DNA of 51,885 nucleotides from an uncultured Collinsella sp. (GCA_900547125.1 URFU01000002.1:1-51885), one strand, 5' to 3'. Shown: positions 35,962 to 46,669, counted from the first letter of the stretch. Translations and numbers: made by a program. The notes: generated by a model not told the origin, from the letters alone.

Positions 35962-36591
35962 TTACCCTCGCAGGTAGGCGATGGCGATCTGCGTGCGGTT
36001 GCGCAGGCCCATCTTTGCCAGGATCGAGCTGATGTGGTTGCGCACGGTGCCTTCGCCCATGTAGGCGGTGGCGGCAATCTCCTTGTTGTCGAGACCGCGG
36101 GCGATGAGCTCTGCGACTTCGAACTCGCGGTCGGTCAGGCTGGCGAAGGCCGCGGGCCGGCGGGGCGTGCCCGCCTCGATGCCCGTTCCGTCAAAATCGA
36201 TGTCCTCGATCGCCTTACCCTCGAGTACGCGTTTGCCGTCCATGACCTGCGCCAATGCCGGCGGAATGGCGGCGACATCGGTTTTGATCAGATAGCCGCG
36301 GGCGCCCAGCTTGAGCGCCGACACAATGTACTCGTCATCCGAGAATGTCGTCAGAAACACCACGCGCGCCGAAGGGTCGCGCTCAAGGATCTCGCGTGCC
36401 GCCGAAAGTCCGTCACGCCCCGGCATCTGAATGTCGAGCAGTGCGATATCGGGCGCGTGTTCGGCATAGAGCGAAACCGCATCGTTGCCGTTGGCGCCGG
36501 TGCCCACTACCTCGATCTGCGGCTGGGCGCCCAGGATAATCTTGAGCGAATCGACCACCAAGCGGTCGTCGTCGACAACGATGAGCCTCAT
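35962..36591 (-). CDS. Two-component response regulator, NarL/LuxR type
   Basis: 209 aa. Receiver domain (aa 1-120) with acidic pocket VVDDD and phospho-acceptor D53 in LLDIQMPG, T-F at the switch and the conserved Lys (GYLIKTD). C-terminal LuxR HTH from about aa 148 (LTDREFEVAELIARGLDNKE, then GEGTVRNHISSILAKMG). Its start overlaps the stop of the histidine kinase gene (TGATG), so the pair is co-translated. By position it likely regulates the divergent ABC-2 exporter. Confidence 0.93.
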   Translation of the reverse strand: MRLIVVDDDRLVVDSLKIILGAQPQIEVVGTGANGNDAVSLYAEHAPDIALLDIQMPGRDGLSAAREILERDPSARVVFLTTFSDDEYIVSALKLGARGYLIKTDVAAIPPALAQVMDGKRVLEGKAIEDIDFDGTGIEAGTPRRPAAFASLTDREFEVAELIARGLDNKEIAATAYMGEGTVRNHISSILAKMGLRNRTQIAIAYLRG

Positions 36592-37733
36592 CAGTCCTCA
36601 TCTCCTTGCTGTTTGGGAACGGTGGCAAACACGCGCCAGCCGCCGGCGCCGGCACGCGGGCCGGCGGTGAAGGTGCCGCCAAGCGCCTCGATGCGCTCGC
36701 GCATGGAGGCAAGCCCCATGCCCTCCGCGGCGCCGCGGTTGCTTGCTTGGACCCCGCCCGTGCCATCGTCGGTAACGATGAGCTGGTAAAACGACGGATG
36801 CTCCATGCATCGTACGGCGACAGCATGGGCGCAAGCGTGGCGCATGGTATTGGAGAGCGCCTCGCGCAGGACCGCCGCAAAGCAGTTGGCGACGTTTGCG
36901 GGCGCATGTTCGGCCAAAACTTCAAGCTCAATCTGCGGGCCGCCGTCCGAGCGCGCGCCTTCAACAATACGTTCGAGCTGCACGGAAAGGTCGACGGCGT
37001 TGTCGTTGAGCGCGTGGACGCTGGCGCGCACAAGCTGGAGCGCCTCGTCAACCGTGCGTTTGACGTCGGCGAAATCGGCGGCGACGCCGGGCTCGTCGGC
37101 GTGGACCACGCGCAGCGCTTCGGCCTGCAGCGAGGCGCGCGTGAGCTGGTGCCCGACGTTATCGTGGATCTCGCGCGCGATGCGGGCGCGTTCGGCGAGC
37201 GTCGCGAGCTCGACTTCGTAGTCCTGGCGGTCGGCAAGATCGCGGTTGCGTGCTTCGAGCGCCAGAGCACGTTCCTGCAGCTCGTCGCGGGTGCGGTGCA
37301 TGCGCCGCTGCTCGCGCTCCAACTGGGCGGTACGTAGCGATAGCAAGGTGGCGGCAACCGAAAGGATGGCGGTCAGCAGGAGCGTTCGGGCGGTGAGCTC
37401 GTCGGCGCGAAGGTCCGCGACGAGCGCAAAGGTAAAGACGGAGCCAATGCTCAATGCGATCCAGGCACGCTCACGGTGCACGCGTCGTGCGATGTCATAG
37501 AGGGCGAGAGGTGCAAACGGCACAAACGGCGGCACGAAGACGGCCGCGATGATGTAAGCGCAGCTCGCGGCCTCGCTTGTGCGGTGCGTGCGTTCCTTCT
37601 GCGCGAGCTCGGCCAGCGAGGTGGCAATAACGCCAAGGCAAAACGCCGCGACCAGGCGAGCGTCCACAGCAAGACCCATAGCGGCCGCAATGCAGCACGC
37701 CAGCACGATCGATTTGTCGAAAAGCCTGTTCAT
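36591..37733 (-). CDS. Sensor histidine kinase (HisKA_3 family)
   Basis: 380 aa. The N-terminal ~135 residues have about five hydrophobic spans with very short loops, implying it senses within or at the membrane. A coiled linker follows, then the HisKA_3 motif ERARIAREIHDNVGH with phospho-accepting H190, and an HATPase domain with DDGTGG and GMGLASMRERIEALGG. The frame is open 45 codons further upstream, but the MNRLFDKS start gives a normal N-terminus. The layout (no large sensor domain, NarL partner, divergent ABC exporter) matches drug-sensing systems such as Bacillus LnrJ. Confidence 0.9.
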   Translation of the reverse strand: MNRLFDKSIVLACCIAAAMGLAVDARLVAAFCLGVIATSLAELAQKERTHRTSEAASCAYIIAAVFVPPFVPFAPLALYDIARRVHRERAWIALSIGSVFTFALVADLRADELTARTLLLTAILSVAATLLSLRTAQLEREQRRMHRTRDELQERALALEARNRDLADRQDYEVELATLAERARIAREIHDNVGHQLTRASLQAEALRVVHADEPGVAADFADVKRTVDEALQLVRASVHALNDNAVDLSVQLERIVEGARSDGGPQIELEVLAEHAPANVANCFAAVLREALSNTMRHACAHAVAVRCMEHPSFYQLIVTDDGTGGVQASNRGAAEGMGLASMRERIEALGGTFTAGPRAGAGGWRVFATVPKQQGDED

Positions 37734-37943
37734 ACGGGTATTGTACGCGAAGCCGCGCGTAGTGTAGGGGGTACCTGCGCAACCGTGACATTCCTCCCGC
37801 GCGGCAAAGTGGCGTCGATCGCTCGCGCGAGCGGGGGTTTCGCCTCCGTTCCCTCGCACTCGTGACAAAGCTCACTGGCGCGCGCCGTCGGCTCCTGCGA
37901 TGATGCAATCGTACCGGGCCGCAATCAACAGAAGGGCCGCCTC

Positions 37944-38882
37944 ATGACAGACATCGTCCACGTCGAAAACCTCGTCAAGCGCTACGACGATCTTATTGCG
38001 CTCGACCACTTTAACCTGAGCATCGCCCCCGGCGAGATCTTTGGCCTGCTGGGCCCCAACGGCTCGGGCAAGACCACGTCCATCAACTGTATTCTGCAGC
38101 TGCTCGCCTACGACAAAGGCACCATCGAGCTGTTCGGCGAACCCATGACGCCCGCCCGCTATGACCTCAAGCGCCGCATCGGCGTGGTGCCGCAGCAGGT
38201 GGCGGTGTTCGACGAGCTTACGGTGCGCGAGAACATCGACTATTTCTGCAGCCTCTACGTTAGCGACCGCAAGCGCCGCCGCGCGCTGGTCGACGAGGCC
38301 ATCGACTTTGTCGGGCTGGGCGACTTTACCAAGTTTCGCCCCGGTAAGCTCTCGGGTGGCCTGGCGCGCCGCCTCAACATCGCCTGCGGTATCGCGCACA
38401 AGCCCGAGCTCATCTTCTTTGACGAGCCCACGGTGGCAGTCGACCCGCAGAGCCGCAACGCCATCCTGGAGGGCATCTGCCGTCTGCGCGACGAGGGCGC
38501 CACGGTGGTGTATACCAGCCATTACATGGAGGAAGTCGAGCAAATTTGCAGCCGCATCATGATCATGGACGGCGGGCGCGTGCTGGCGCAGGGCACCAAC
38601 GACGAGCTCAAGCGCATGATCCAGATGGGCGAGCGCGTGACCGTCGAGGTGGGCGCCGTCGAACCCGCCACGGTCGAGCGGCTGCGCGCCCTCGAGCACG
38701 TGCTTTCGGTTGAGCTGTCCGGCGGCGAGCTCGTCTGCACCTGCGAAGCGAGTCCGCACAACCTGGTGGACATCCTCGACACGCTGCGCGCCGCCGACGT
38801 GGCACTCGGCCGCGTCTGGAGCGAGCCGCCGACCCTCAACGACGTGTTCCTCGAGATCACTGGCCGCGAGCTGCGCGACTAG
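37944..38882 (+). CDS. ABC-2 exporter ATP-binding protein
   Basis: 312 aa. Walker A GPNGSGKTT, Q-loop VVPQQ, signature LSGGLARRLNIA and Walker B LIFFDEPTVAVD, then a C-terminal domain typical of drug- and polyether-exporting ATPases (DrrA/LnrL group). It starts divergently from the histidine kinase, about 210 bp away; the gap holds the perfect palindrome GCTCGCGCGAGC (37821-37832). First of three exporter genes. Confidence 0.92.
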   Translation: MTDIVHVENLVKRYDDLIALDHFNLSIAPGEIFGLLGPNGSGKTTSINCILQLLAYDKGTIELFGEPMTPARYDLKRRIGVVPQQVAVFDELTVRENIDYFCSLYVSDRKRRRALVDEAIDFVGLGDFTKFRPGKLSGGLARRLNIACGIAHKPELIFFDEPTVAVDPQSRNAILEGICRLRDEGATVVYTSHYMEEVEQICSRIMIMDGGRVLAQGTNDELKRMIQMGERVTVEVGAVEPATVERLRALEHVLSVELSGGELVCTCEASPHNLVDILDTLRAADVALGRVWSEPPTLNDVFLEITGRELRD

Positions 38883-38891
38883 GGGGCGGCC

Positions 38892-40079
38892 ATGTTCAAC
38901 ACCATCATCACCACGGTCAAGGCGCTGCTGCGCCGGCCGAGCACGTGGGTCTGGGGTGCTCTCTTTCCCATCGCGCTTTCCACGATGTTCATGTTTATGT
39001 TTGCGAATCTGAGCTCAGACGGCACGGTCAATCCGGTGCCGGTGGCCGTTGTCGCTGACGAAGCCTGGGACGCTTCGACCTTTAAGGACGTGGCGACGGC
39101 GCTCGACGAGGAGGGCGACGATCAGCTGCTCGAGATCCACGAGTGCGACGATGCAGCCGATGCGAACCGTGCGCTTAAGGCCGGCGAGGTCGCGGGCATC
39201 TATACGGTTGACGCCGAAGGCGTACCCAAGCTTACGTTGCTTTCGAGCTATGACGGCTCACGCGTGTCGTCGGTGCTCACCGACCGCAGCATTCTGGAGA
39301 CGGTGGCAAGCTCGTATACGCAAAATACCGAGCTCATGTCCCAGATTGCCCAAGACGACCCGGCGGCGCTCTCCGACCCGGAGGCGGTTACGCGCGCCCT
39401 ATCGCTCGAGGGCGGCACCCACCGCGTAAGCCTGACACGCACCACGCCCGATGGCACGGTCATCTACTACTACGCGCTTTTTGGCCTGGTCGCGATGATG
39501 TCTGCCGAGTTTGCCGCCTTGAGTGTCGTCGATTTGCAACCCAATCTGTCGGGCCTTGGCGCGCGTCGCTGCGTGGGCGGTCTTTCCAAGACGGCATCGC
39601 TGGCCGGTATCTTTGTGGGCTCGTGGCTGGTCTCCTTTGCTTCGATGTCGATTGCGATCGGCTACGTGCGCCTGGTCGTGGGCGTCGACTTTGGCGGGCG
39701 CGAGGGACTGTGTCTGGTGGGCGGCGCCGTGTCCGCGCTTGCCGCCACGGGCCTGGGGCTCTTTGTGGGCACGCTTCCCGTTAAGGGCGGCAAGGCGTCC
39801 AAGTCGGGCATCCTCACAGGCTTTGCCACCACGTGTGCCCTGTTTGCCGGGCTCTACGGCGAGCCGGCGATGGCGCTTGCCGACGACGTCGCCCGCGCCT
39901 GCCCGGCCGAGTGCTGGCTCAACCCCGTCAAGCTCATCTGCGACATGTTCAATCGCCTGTATTTCTTTGAGGACCTGGGCCCCTTTGCCGTTCGCGCCGG
40001 CGTGCTGGTCCTTATGGCGCTGCTGTTTGTTGCCGCCGCCACGCTGATCTTTGGAAGGAGCAGCTATGAGCACCTTTAA
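38892..40079 (+). CDS. ABC-2 exporter permease 1
   Basis: 395 aa. One span near the N-terminus (about aa 15-38), a large extracytoplasmic region (about aa 40-190), then about five membrane segments, the usual ABC-2 permease plan. Starts 9 nt after the ATPase gene. Its 3' end overlaps the next permease gene by 14 nt. Together they would form a heterodimeric channel for a hydrophobic or antibiotic-like substrate. Confidence 0.88.
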   Translation: MFNTIITTVKALLRRPSTWVWGALFPIALSTMFMFMFANLSSDGTVNPVPVAVVADEAWDASTFKDVATALDEEGDDQLLEIHECDDAADANRALKAGEVAGIYTVDAEGVPKLTLLSSYDGSRVSSVLTDRSILETVASSYTQNTELMSQIAQDDPAALSDPEAVTRALSLEGGTHRVSLTRTTPDGTVIYYYALFGLVAMMSAEFAALSVVDLQPNLSGLGARRCVGGLSKTASLAGIFVGSWLVSFASMSIAIGYVRLVVGVDFGGREGLCLVGGAVSALAATGLGLFVGTLPVKGGKASKSGILTGFATTCALFAGLYGEPAMALADDVARACPAECWLNPVKLICDMFNRLYFFEDLGPFAVRAGVLVLMALLFVAAATLIFGRSSYEHL

Positions 40080-41271
40080 GACTGCGCTTCGCATGGCGCT
40101 GGCGCACCCGTTCTATCTGCTTATCTATACGGTGTTCATCTCGCTCATGGGTGTGTTTATCGCGGCGTCGGTGAGCTGGAACTCGTCGCAGCTTACCGAG
40201 TACAAGCCCTACGACGCCAACGTGATCGTGGTCGACCGCGACGACAGTGACCTTTCGCGTGCGCTTACCAAGCATCTGGGTTCGCGCTTTGAGCTGGTCA
40301 CGGGCGTCGGCGACGACACCTACGACCTTGCGGACGCGCTCTCCAAGAGCAACAGCGCCAAGGGTAGCGCCGACTGCGTGTTCTTTATCCCGGAGGGGTT
40401 TGAAGGCGACCTCGTTGCAGCCGCTCGCGCGGGGCAGGCCCTGCCCAAGCTCGATGTGACCTACGGTGCCGGCACCATGGCGGCGGCGCTTTCGTCTGCC
40501 GAGGCCTCGCGTTGGATCTCGCTCGCGGGTGCTGCGGCGGCGCTTGAGCCCACTGCCTCCAACGGCGACGTCGCCAAGGCGGCCGAGCATGCTGCCGCCA
40601 AGCGCGCCGAGGTCGAGATTGAGCAGGTCAAGGTCGACTCGACTGCCGCCGCCACGCTCGAGTCGTACTTCAACTTTGGCGCGTACGCGATTATCTCGTC
40701 GGTCATCGTGTCGGTGGGGCTGGTGTTCTCGGGCATGAACGAGCCCGGGCGCGTGCGTCGTATGGATGCCGGTCCAATCTCCGAGCGCCGGCGCTCGCTT
40801 GCCGTGTTTGCGGCCGCCGCCGTACTCACCGTCTGCATCTGGTTTGTGTCGAGCATGATGGGCGTCGTGGGCTTTGCCGGCGCGGTCGCCGAGGTCGGCG
40901 TGGAGCGCGTGTGCCTGGCACTGGCGGCGACGTTTGCCCTGGCGTGCACGCCGCTGGCCGTTGGCTTTGCGCTGTCGAGCCTGGGTGCGCGCGAGGAGCT
41001 GCTCAACGGTGTGGGCAATCTGCTCGGCATGCTCATGACGTTTTTGGGCGGCGCCTGGATGCCGCTGTCGCTCATGGGCCCAGCCGTGCAGACCGTGGCG
41101 CACTTTGTGCCGACATATTGGGTGAACGACGCGATCGGTGAGGCGCTCACCTCGGACCTGACGTCTGCCGTGCTGGGGGACATCGCCTGCGACCTGGGCG
41201 TCACGGCACTCTTCGCCGCCGCCATCGCCGCCGCAGGCCTGGCCCTCGCACGTGCCAAATCCCGCGTCTAG
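40066..41271 (+). CDS. ABC-2 exporter permease 2
   Basis: 401 aa, same architecture as the preceding permease: N-terminal span (ALAHPFYLLIYTVFISLMGV), extracytoplasmic Ala-rich domain, and five C-terminal spans. The start is fixed by GGAAGGAG 5 nt upstream; the frame also opens at 40051. Two distinct permease genes after one ATPase is the LnrLMN arrangement. Confidence 0.88.
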   Translation: MSTFKTALRMALAHPFYLLIYTVFISLMGVFIAASVSWNSSQLTEYKPYDANVIVVDRDDSDLSRALTKHLGSRFELVTGVGDDTYDLADALSKSNSAKGSADCVFFIPEGFEGDLVAAARAGQALPKLDVTYGAGTMAAALSSAEASRWISLAGAAAALEPTASNGDVAKAAEHAAAKRAEVEIEQVKVDSTAAATLESYFNFGAYAIISSVIVSVGLVFSGMNEPGRVRRMDAGPISERRRSLAVFAAAAVLTVCIWFVSSMMGVVGFAGAVAEVGVERVCLALAATFALACTPLAVGFALSSLGAREELLNGVGNLLGMLMTFLGGAWMPLSLMGPAVQTVAHFVPTYWVNDAIGEALTSDLTSAVLGDIACDLGVTALFAAAIAAAGLALARAKSRV

Positions 41272-41275
41272 CCAC

Positions 41276-41306
41276 CTAGTCATTTAAGAACGTCCCCAAT
41301 GACTAG
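41276..41306. repeat. 31-bp palindromic repeat, copy A
   Basis: CTAGTCATT, 13-nt loop, AATGACTAG. A second copy with 4 differences is at 45732-45762. It begins 4 nt after the permease stop and may act as a terminator. Confidence 0.6.
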
Positions 41307-41386
41307 TCTGAAATAAATTTCAGGTCTCGCCCCAAAATAGTTCGCCAAGGTTTACTATTACCTCATAAAGTAGTACGAGGCTAACA

Positions 41387-42112
<726 letters not shown>

Positions 42113-42120
42113 GCGGCGCC

Positions 42121-44787
42121 ATGACACCTCTCGCAAAACGTCTCCCGCGCGAGCTGCGCCGCAATGTCGGCAAGTACCTGGGCATCTTTTTGCTTATGTG
42201 CGGAAGCATCGCCCTTACCTCGGGCTTTTTGCTCGCGGCGCATTCCATCGGTTGCCTTATCGACGACATGCGCGATGCGTACACGATTGAGGACGGTCGC
42301 GTGACCACCTCCTTCGAGGCCACCAAAGATCAGCTCAAGGCGGCCGAGGATGCAGCCGGCGACGTCGGCGGCGTTACGCTCTACAAGAATTTCTCCATCG
42401 ACGCCATCATCAAAAAGACCGCCGGCGACGACGGCACCAAGCGTACGCTGCGCACCTATGCGCACCGTACCAAGGTCGATATCGCGTCCTTCTGTGAGGG
42501 CAAGGAGCCCAAGACGGACGATGAGGTGGCCATCGACCGTGTCTTTGCCACCAATAACAACCTGTCCGTGGGCGATAAAGTCGAGCTCGAGGGTCGCACC
42601 TACACCATCTGCGGCATCATGACCCAGCCCGATAGCCAGGCGCTGTTCCTCAACAATTCGGACTTTACGGTGAACACCATCACCTATGGCGTGGCCGAGG
42701 TCACCGACGCCGGCTTTGCCGCGCTCGAGGACGCCGGCGGTGCACCTGCCTACACGTACTCCTTTACCTTTACCGATCGCGACCTCCCCACCGCGGACCG
42801 CACCGATGCCGAGCAGGATATGGTGGAAGCGCTCACCGATGCCGATGCGCGCGTGGATGACCTCATCGATGCCGATTCCAACCAGGGCATTGGCTATGCG
42901 CGCGACGACGTGGACGGCGACTCCATGATGTGGATGACGTTGCTCGACATCATCATCGTGATCATGGCGTTTGTCTTTGTGGTCCTTACCGATGCCACCA
43001 TCGAGGAGGAAAGCGCCATCATCGGCACGCTGCTCGCCAGCGGCTATCGTCGTCGCGAGATCGTGCTGCACTACCTGGCACTTCCCGCCATCGTGGGCGT
43101 GCTCGCGGCACTTTTGGGCACCGCGCTCGGCGTTGCGTTCTTTACCGAGCCCATGCGCGGTCTCTACTACGGTTCGTATAGCCTGCCGCCCTTCCAGGTG
43201 TACTGGAGCTGGGAGATCTTTGTGAAGTGCGCCGTGGTTCCCGCCGCCGCGCTCATCCTCATTACGCTGGTGGGCCTGCTTCGCAAGATGGGCAAGACGC
43301 CGTTGCAGTTCCTTCGTCACGAGGCGAGCGGCAAATCGGGCACCAAGCGCGGCCTGCGGCTGCCGGAGCGCATGGGCTTTGTCTCGCGCTTCCGCCTGCG
43401 TATCTTCCTGCGCAACCTGGGCAACTTCGCCACGCTCTTCGTGGGCATTGCGTTTGCCTCGCTGCTGCTGCTCTTTGGCCTGGCGATTCTGCCCACGATG
43501 ACGCACTACGCCGACAACCTCGAGACAAGCCTGGTCGCCGAGCACCAATACACGCTCAAGGCTCCGCTGGAGCTCGAGGGCACCGCCGAGGAGCGCGAGC
43601 AGTGGTCGGCACTCGAGCGCCTGCAGTCGGTTGACGGCGCGCTGCTTTCCGCCGCCCAGGATGCCGATGGCGAGCTCGACGACGCGGCCGATGCTGCGCA
43701 GGCGGCAGCCGATGCCGCGACCAGCGCTCCGTCTGCCGAGAGCCTGGCCGCAGCGCAGGATGCGCTTGCCAAGGTCCAGGACAAGAGGGATGCGCTCTAC
43801 GCGCGCCTCGATGACCTTGCCGATGCCCTCGGCTGCAACCGCGACGAGGCTATCGGCCTGATCGACAAGGCCTCTAAGATCGACACTGACAACGACGATA
43901 TCCACCCGGTCAATACGACCGATAACGACGCGGGTGCAATCGCGCAGGCCGAGAAATACGCCGTTTACCAGCTGCAATACGACCGCGGCGATGGAAATGG
44001 CGAGGAGACGATTTCCGTCTACGGCATTTCATCCGATTCGCGCTATTGGAAAGGGCTGGACGTCGGCGATGGGCGTGTCGTCTTTGGCGGCGGTCTGCTC
44101 GATAAGTTTGGCTGGAGCGAGGGTCAGAAGGTCACGCTCGGCGACAAGTACGAGGGCGAGCATTATTCCCTTGAGTACGCGGGCAAGGGCTGTGCCTGGG
44201 GCTCCAAGTCGGACATGAATATCTATATGAGCATCGACGACTTTAACGTGCAGTTCGACAACGACGCCGCCTACTTTAACGGCTATGTGAGCGGCGAGAA
44301 GCTCGGCCTCGATGCTCGTTACTTTGCCGGCGACACCACGCCCGACGACATGCGCGCCGTGGGTGACCAGTTCATCGGCATGATGAGCAAGATGATCGGC
44401 ATGATGGTTGGGCTTGCGGTGTTCATCTTCCTGCTGTTTATGTACCTGCTGACCAAGGCTGTGATCGACCATAGCGCCCGTTCGATCAGCTACATGAAAG
44501 TCTTTGGCTATCGCGATAGCGAGATCTCGCATCTGTACATCCGCTCGATCACACTGTGCGTGGTGGTGTCGCTCGTGCTAAGCCTGCCGGTCATTATTGG
44601 CTCGCTCACGGCCATCTTCCGCTCGATGCTGCTCGCCTACAACGGCAATATCGAGATCTACGTGCCCGCTTGGTCCATGGCGGCGTGCGCAGGAATCGGC
44701 TTTGTGACCTACCTGGTCGTGGCGCTGCTACACACGCGCTCTATCAAGCGCGTCAGCCTAGCCGAGGCGCTGAAGGTCCAGGAATAG
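42121..44787 (+). CDS. FtsX-type ABC transporter permease
   Basis: 888 aa with two FtsX domains. First span near aa 15-38, an extracytoplasmic domain, three spans around aa 275-390, another near aa 440-465, a long extracytoplasmic part including an Ala/Asp-rich coiled-coil-like stretch (aa ~505-590), then a C-terminal block of three spans (aa ~757-880). MacB-type transporters are mechanotransmitters for peptides, antibiotics or lipoproteins rather than classical channels; the substrate here is unknown. ATG 42121 is the start; the frame also opens 15 nt earlier. Confidence 0.88.
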   Translation: MTPLAKRLPRELRRNVGKYLGIFLLMCGSIALTSGFLLAAHSIGCLIDDMRDAYTIEDGRVTTSFEATKDQLKAAEDAAGDVGGVTLYKNFSIDAIIKKTAGDDGTKRTLRTYAHRTKVDIASFCEGKEPKTDDEVAIDRVFATNNNLSVGDKVELEGRTYTICGIMTQPDSQALFLNNSDFTVNTITYGVAEVTDAGFAALEDAGGAPAYTYSFTFTDRDLPTADRTDAEQDMVEALTDADARVDDLIDADSNQGIGYARDDVDGDSMMWMTLLDIIIVIMAFVFVVLTDATIEEESAIIGTLLASGYRRREIVLHYLALPAIVGVLAALLGTALGVAFFTEPMRGLYYGSYSLPPFQVYWSWEIFVKCAVVPAAALILITLVGLLRKMGKTPLQFLRHEASGKSGTKRGLRLPERMGFVSRFRLRIFLRNLGNFATLFVGIAFASLLLLFGLAILPTMTHYADNLETSLVAEHQYTLKAPLELEGTAEEREQWSALERLQSVDGALLSAAQDADGELDDAADAAQAAADAATSAPSAESLAAAQDALAKVQDKRDALYARLDDLADALGCNRDEAIGLIDKASKIDTDNDDIHPVNTTDNDAGAIAQAEKYAVYQLQYDRGDGNGEETISVYGISSDSRYWKGLDVGDGRVVFGGGLLDKFGWSEGQKVTLGDKYEGEHYSLEYAGKGCAWGSKSDMNIYMSIDDFNVQFDNDAAYFNGYVSGEKLGLDARYFAGDTTPDDMRAVGDQFIGMMSKMIGMMVGLAVFIFLLFMYLLTKAVIDHSARSISYMKVFGYRDSEISHLYIRSITLCVVVSLVLSLPVIIGSLTAIFRSMLLAYNGNIEIYVPAWSMAACAGIGFVTYLVVALLHTRSIKRVSLAEALKVQE

Positions 44788-44800
44788 AGAACCACCCGCA

Positions 44801-44836
44801 CGCGGGGGCACGAACCGAAGGAAGGGCGCCCCCGCG
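44801..44836 (+). terminator. Terminator-like hairpin after the FtsX permease gene
   Basis: CGCGGGGGC (44801-44809) pairs with GCCCCCGCG (44828-44836); TTATTT follows. Confidence 0.65.
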
Positions 44837-44906
44837 TTATTTGCCCGCCAGGCCCGACGTGGGCAAACGCGCTCAACGTCAGACATCCCCGAACAGAAGG
44901 AGACCC

Positions 44907-45551
44907 ATGGCAAGATCGGCAGAGGAGCTCAAGCAGCTCTCCATCAAGGAGTTCACCGAGGCGGCAAAGGTCTACGAATCCGGCCATGCCGGCATTTACG
45001 AGATGTGCAAGGACGACTATCCGCAAATGCTCGAGGAACTTGAGCTCGAACCGTTCGAGGACGCGCTCGACGTGGGCTGTGGAACCGGAGCCGTCCTAGA
45101 ACTGCTCCACGCCCGGTACCCCAGCAAGCACTTGACTGGACTCGACCTCACACCCGGGATGATCGACGTCGCCCGGGCAAAGCAGCTCGATAACGTCAGC
45201 TTTGTCGTCGGAGACGCGGAGGCACTGCCCTTCGAGCCCCGGAGCTTCGACGCCGTGCTCTGCTCCAACAGCTTCCACCACTACCCGCATCCGGAGAGGT
45301 TTTTCGCCGAGGTGGCACGCGTCCTTCGGCCCGGCGGGCGACTGGTCCTTCGCGACTACACCTCGAACGATGTCGCGGTCTGGCTCATGAACAACATCGA
45401 GCTACCGCTGGCACGTCTCTTGGGCCATGGCGACGTGCGCATTCTCAAGCTGTCCGAGCTACGCGCGCTCGTCGAGGAATCCGGGCTCACCCCGCTCAAG
45501 CTCGAGGCACAGAAGGGATTCCGCGCGCATCTGGTCGCGCGAAAGGGCTAG
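44907..45551 (+). CDS. Class I SAM-dependent methyltransferase
   Basis: 214 aa. SAM-binding motif I DVGCGTGAVLE, acidic motif II TGLDLTP, then VVGDAEALPFEPRSFDAVLC and the post-core VLRPGGRLVLRDY: the UbiE/small-molecule methyltransferase pattern. Substrate unknown. The start is set by AAGGAG 4 nt upstream of the ATG; the open frame extends upstream without a start signal. Not obviously part of the ABC operon because a hairpin separates them. Confidence 0.9.
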   Translation: MARSAEELKQLSIKEFTEAAKVYESGHAGIYEMCKDDYPQMLEELELEPFEDALDVGCGTGAVLELLHARYPSKHLTGLDLTPGMIDVARAKQLDNVSFVVGDAEALPFEPRSFDAVLCSNSFHHYPHPERFFAEVARVLRPGGRLVLRDYTSNDVAVWLMNNIELPLARLLGHGDVRILKLSELRALVEESGLTPLKLEAQKGFRAHLVARKG

Positions 45552-45683
45552 CGGTCCGCGCCAGAACGCGCCGCCAAACCAAGGCGCGCCGCCACAACGT
45601 GACGGCGCGTCCCTCTTACCAGATGCCGATGATTCGCCAGTCTGCCGGTCGGGTTGGCAAGGACTGTCCCTATATGCCGGCGC

Positions 45684-45700
45684 TTGGGGACTGTCCCCAA
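45684..45700. repeat. Small palindrome in the repeat-rich gap 45552-45844
   Basis: TTGGGGA CTG TCCCCAA. It lies among three copies of a GACTGTCCC-like string between the methyltransferase and the DUF362 gene. The gap otherwise has no gene. Confidence 0.5.
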
Positions 45701-45731
45701 CTGCCGGGTGGCGAAAGAGTGTCCCTTGCGA

Positions 45732-45762
45732 CTACTCATTTAAGTCTGTCCCCAATGACTAG
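45732..45762. repeat. 31-bp palindromic repeat, copy B
   Basis: Matches 41276-41306 at 27 of 31 positions, with the loop part TAAG..GTCCCC conserved. Confidence 0.6.
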
Positions 45763-45771
45763 GTGCCGTAC

Positions 45772-45802
45772 TTGACTTTAACTCTGCTTTAACTGGTACC
45801 AT
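45772..45802 (+). promoter_or_regulatory. Possible promoter of the DUF362 gene
   Basis: TTGACT (45772-45777), 19 bp, TACCAT (45797-45802), about 40 bp before the start codon. Confidence 0.45.
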
Positions 45803-45844
45803 CCTCTATGTCTGTAACGCCATATAGACCGAGGGGATAGATCT

Positions 45845-46669
45845 ATGACCGCAACTGCACCCGCAGCACCCGCCAAGGTGTACTTCACCAACCTGCGCAC
45901 GCATGCTCGCGAGAGCCAGCTCGACAAGCTCAAGCGCCTCATCCGTCACGCCGGAATTGAGCAGATCGACTTTGAGAACAAGTTCGTCGCTATCAAGATT
46001 CACTTTGGCGAGCTGGGCAACCTGAGCTTTTTGCGCCCCAACTACGCCCGCGCCGTCGCGGATGTCGTCAAGGAGCTGGGCGGCAAGCCCTTTCTCACCG
46101 ACTGCAACACGCTCTATGTGGGTAGCCGCAAAAACGCGCTCGAGCACATCGATACCGCCTACCAGAACGGCTTTACCCCGTATGCCACGGGTTGCCAGAT
46201 CATCATCGCCGACGGTCTCAAGGGCACCGACGAGGCGCTCGTCCCGGTCGAGGGCGGCGAGTACGTGCACGAGGCCAAGATCGGTCAGGCGCTCATGGAC
46301 GCCGATATCGTGATCAGCCTCACCCACTTTAAGGGCCATGAGCAGGCCGGCTTTGGCGGCGCCATGAAGAACCTGGGCATGGGCGGCGGCAGCCGCGCCG
46401 GCAAGATGGAGCAGCATGCCGCCGGCAAGCCGAACGTCGCGACCGAGCACTGCGTTGGCTGCCGTGCCTGCGAAAAGATCTGCGCGCACGACGCCATCTC
46501 GTTTGACGATGCCCGCGAGCGCGAGCTTGCCAACGGTAACACCCGCACGGTGCACGTGGCCACCATCGACCACGATCGCTGCGTGGGCTGCGGACGCTGC
46601 ATTGCGGCATGCAACCAGGACTGCATCAAGCCCGGCTATGACGCCGCGGCCGACGTGCTCAACTGCTAG
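45845..46669 (+). pseudogene. DUF362 / 4Fe-4S protein, N-terminal part, ended by internal TAG
   Basis: 274 codons of a DUF362 protein (KVYFTNLRTHARESQ, then IKIHFGELGNLSFLRP and LTHFKGHEQAGFGGAMKN), including two ferredoxin-type motifs CVGCRACEKIC (aa ~201-211) and CVGCGRCIAAC (aa ~246-256). TAG 46667-46669 replaces one codon in DVLNC-x-IAEYAKAV; the frame runs on directly. AAG (Lys) to TAG is the simplest origin. The family is of uncertain function, probably redox. GAGGGG precedes the start. Confidence 0.87.
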
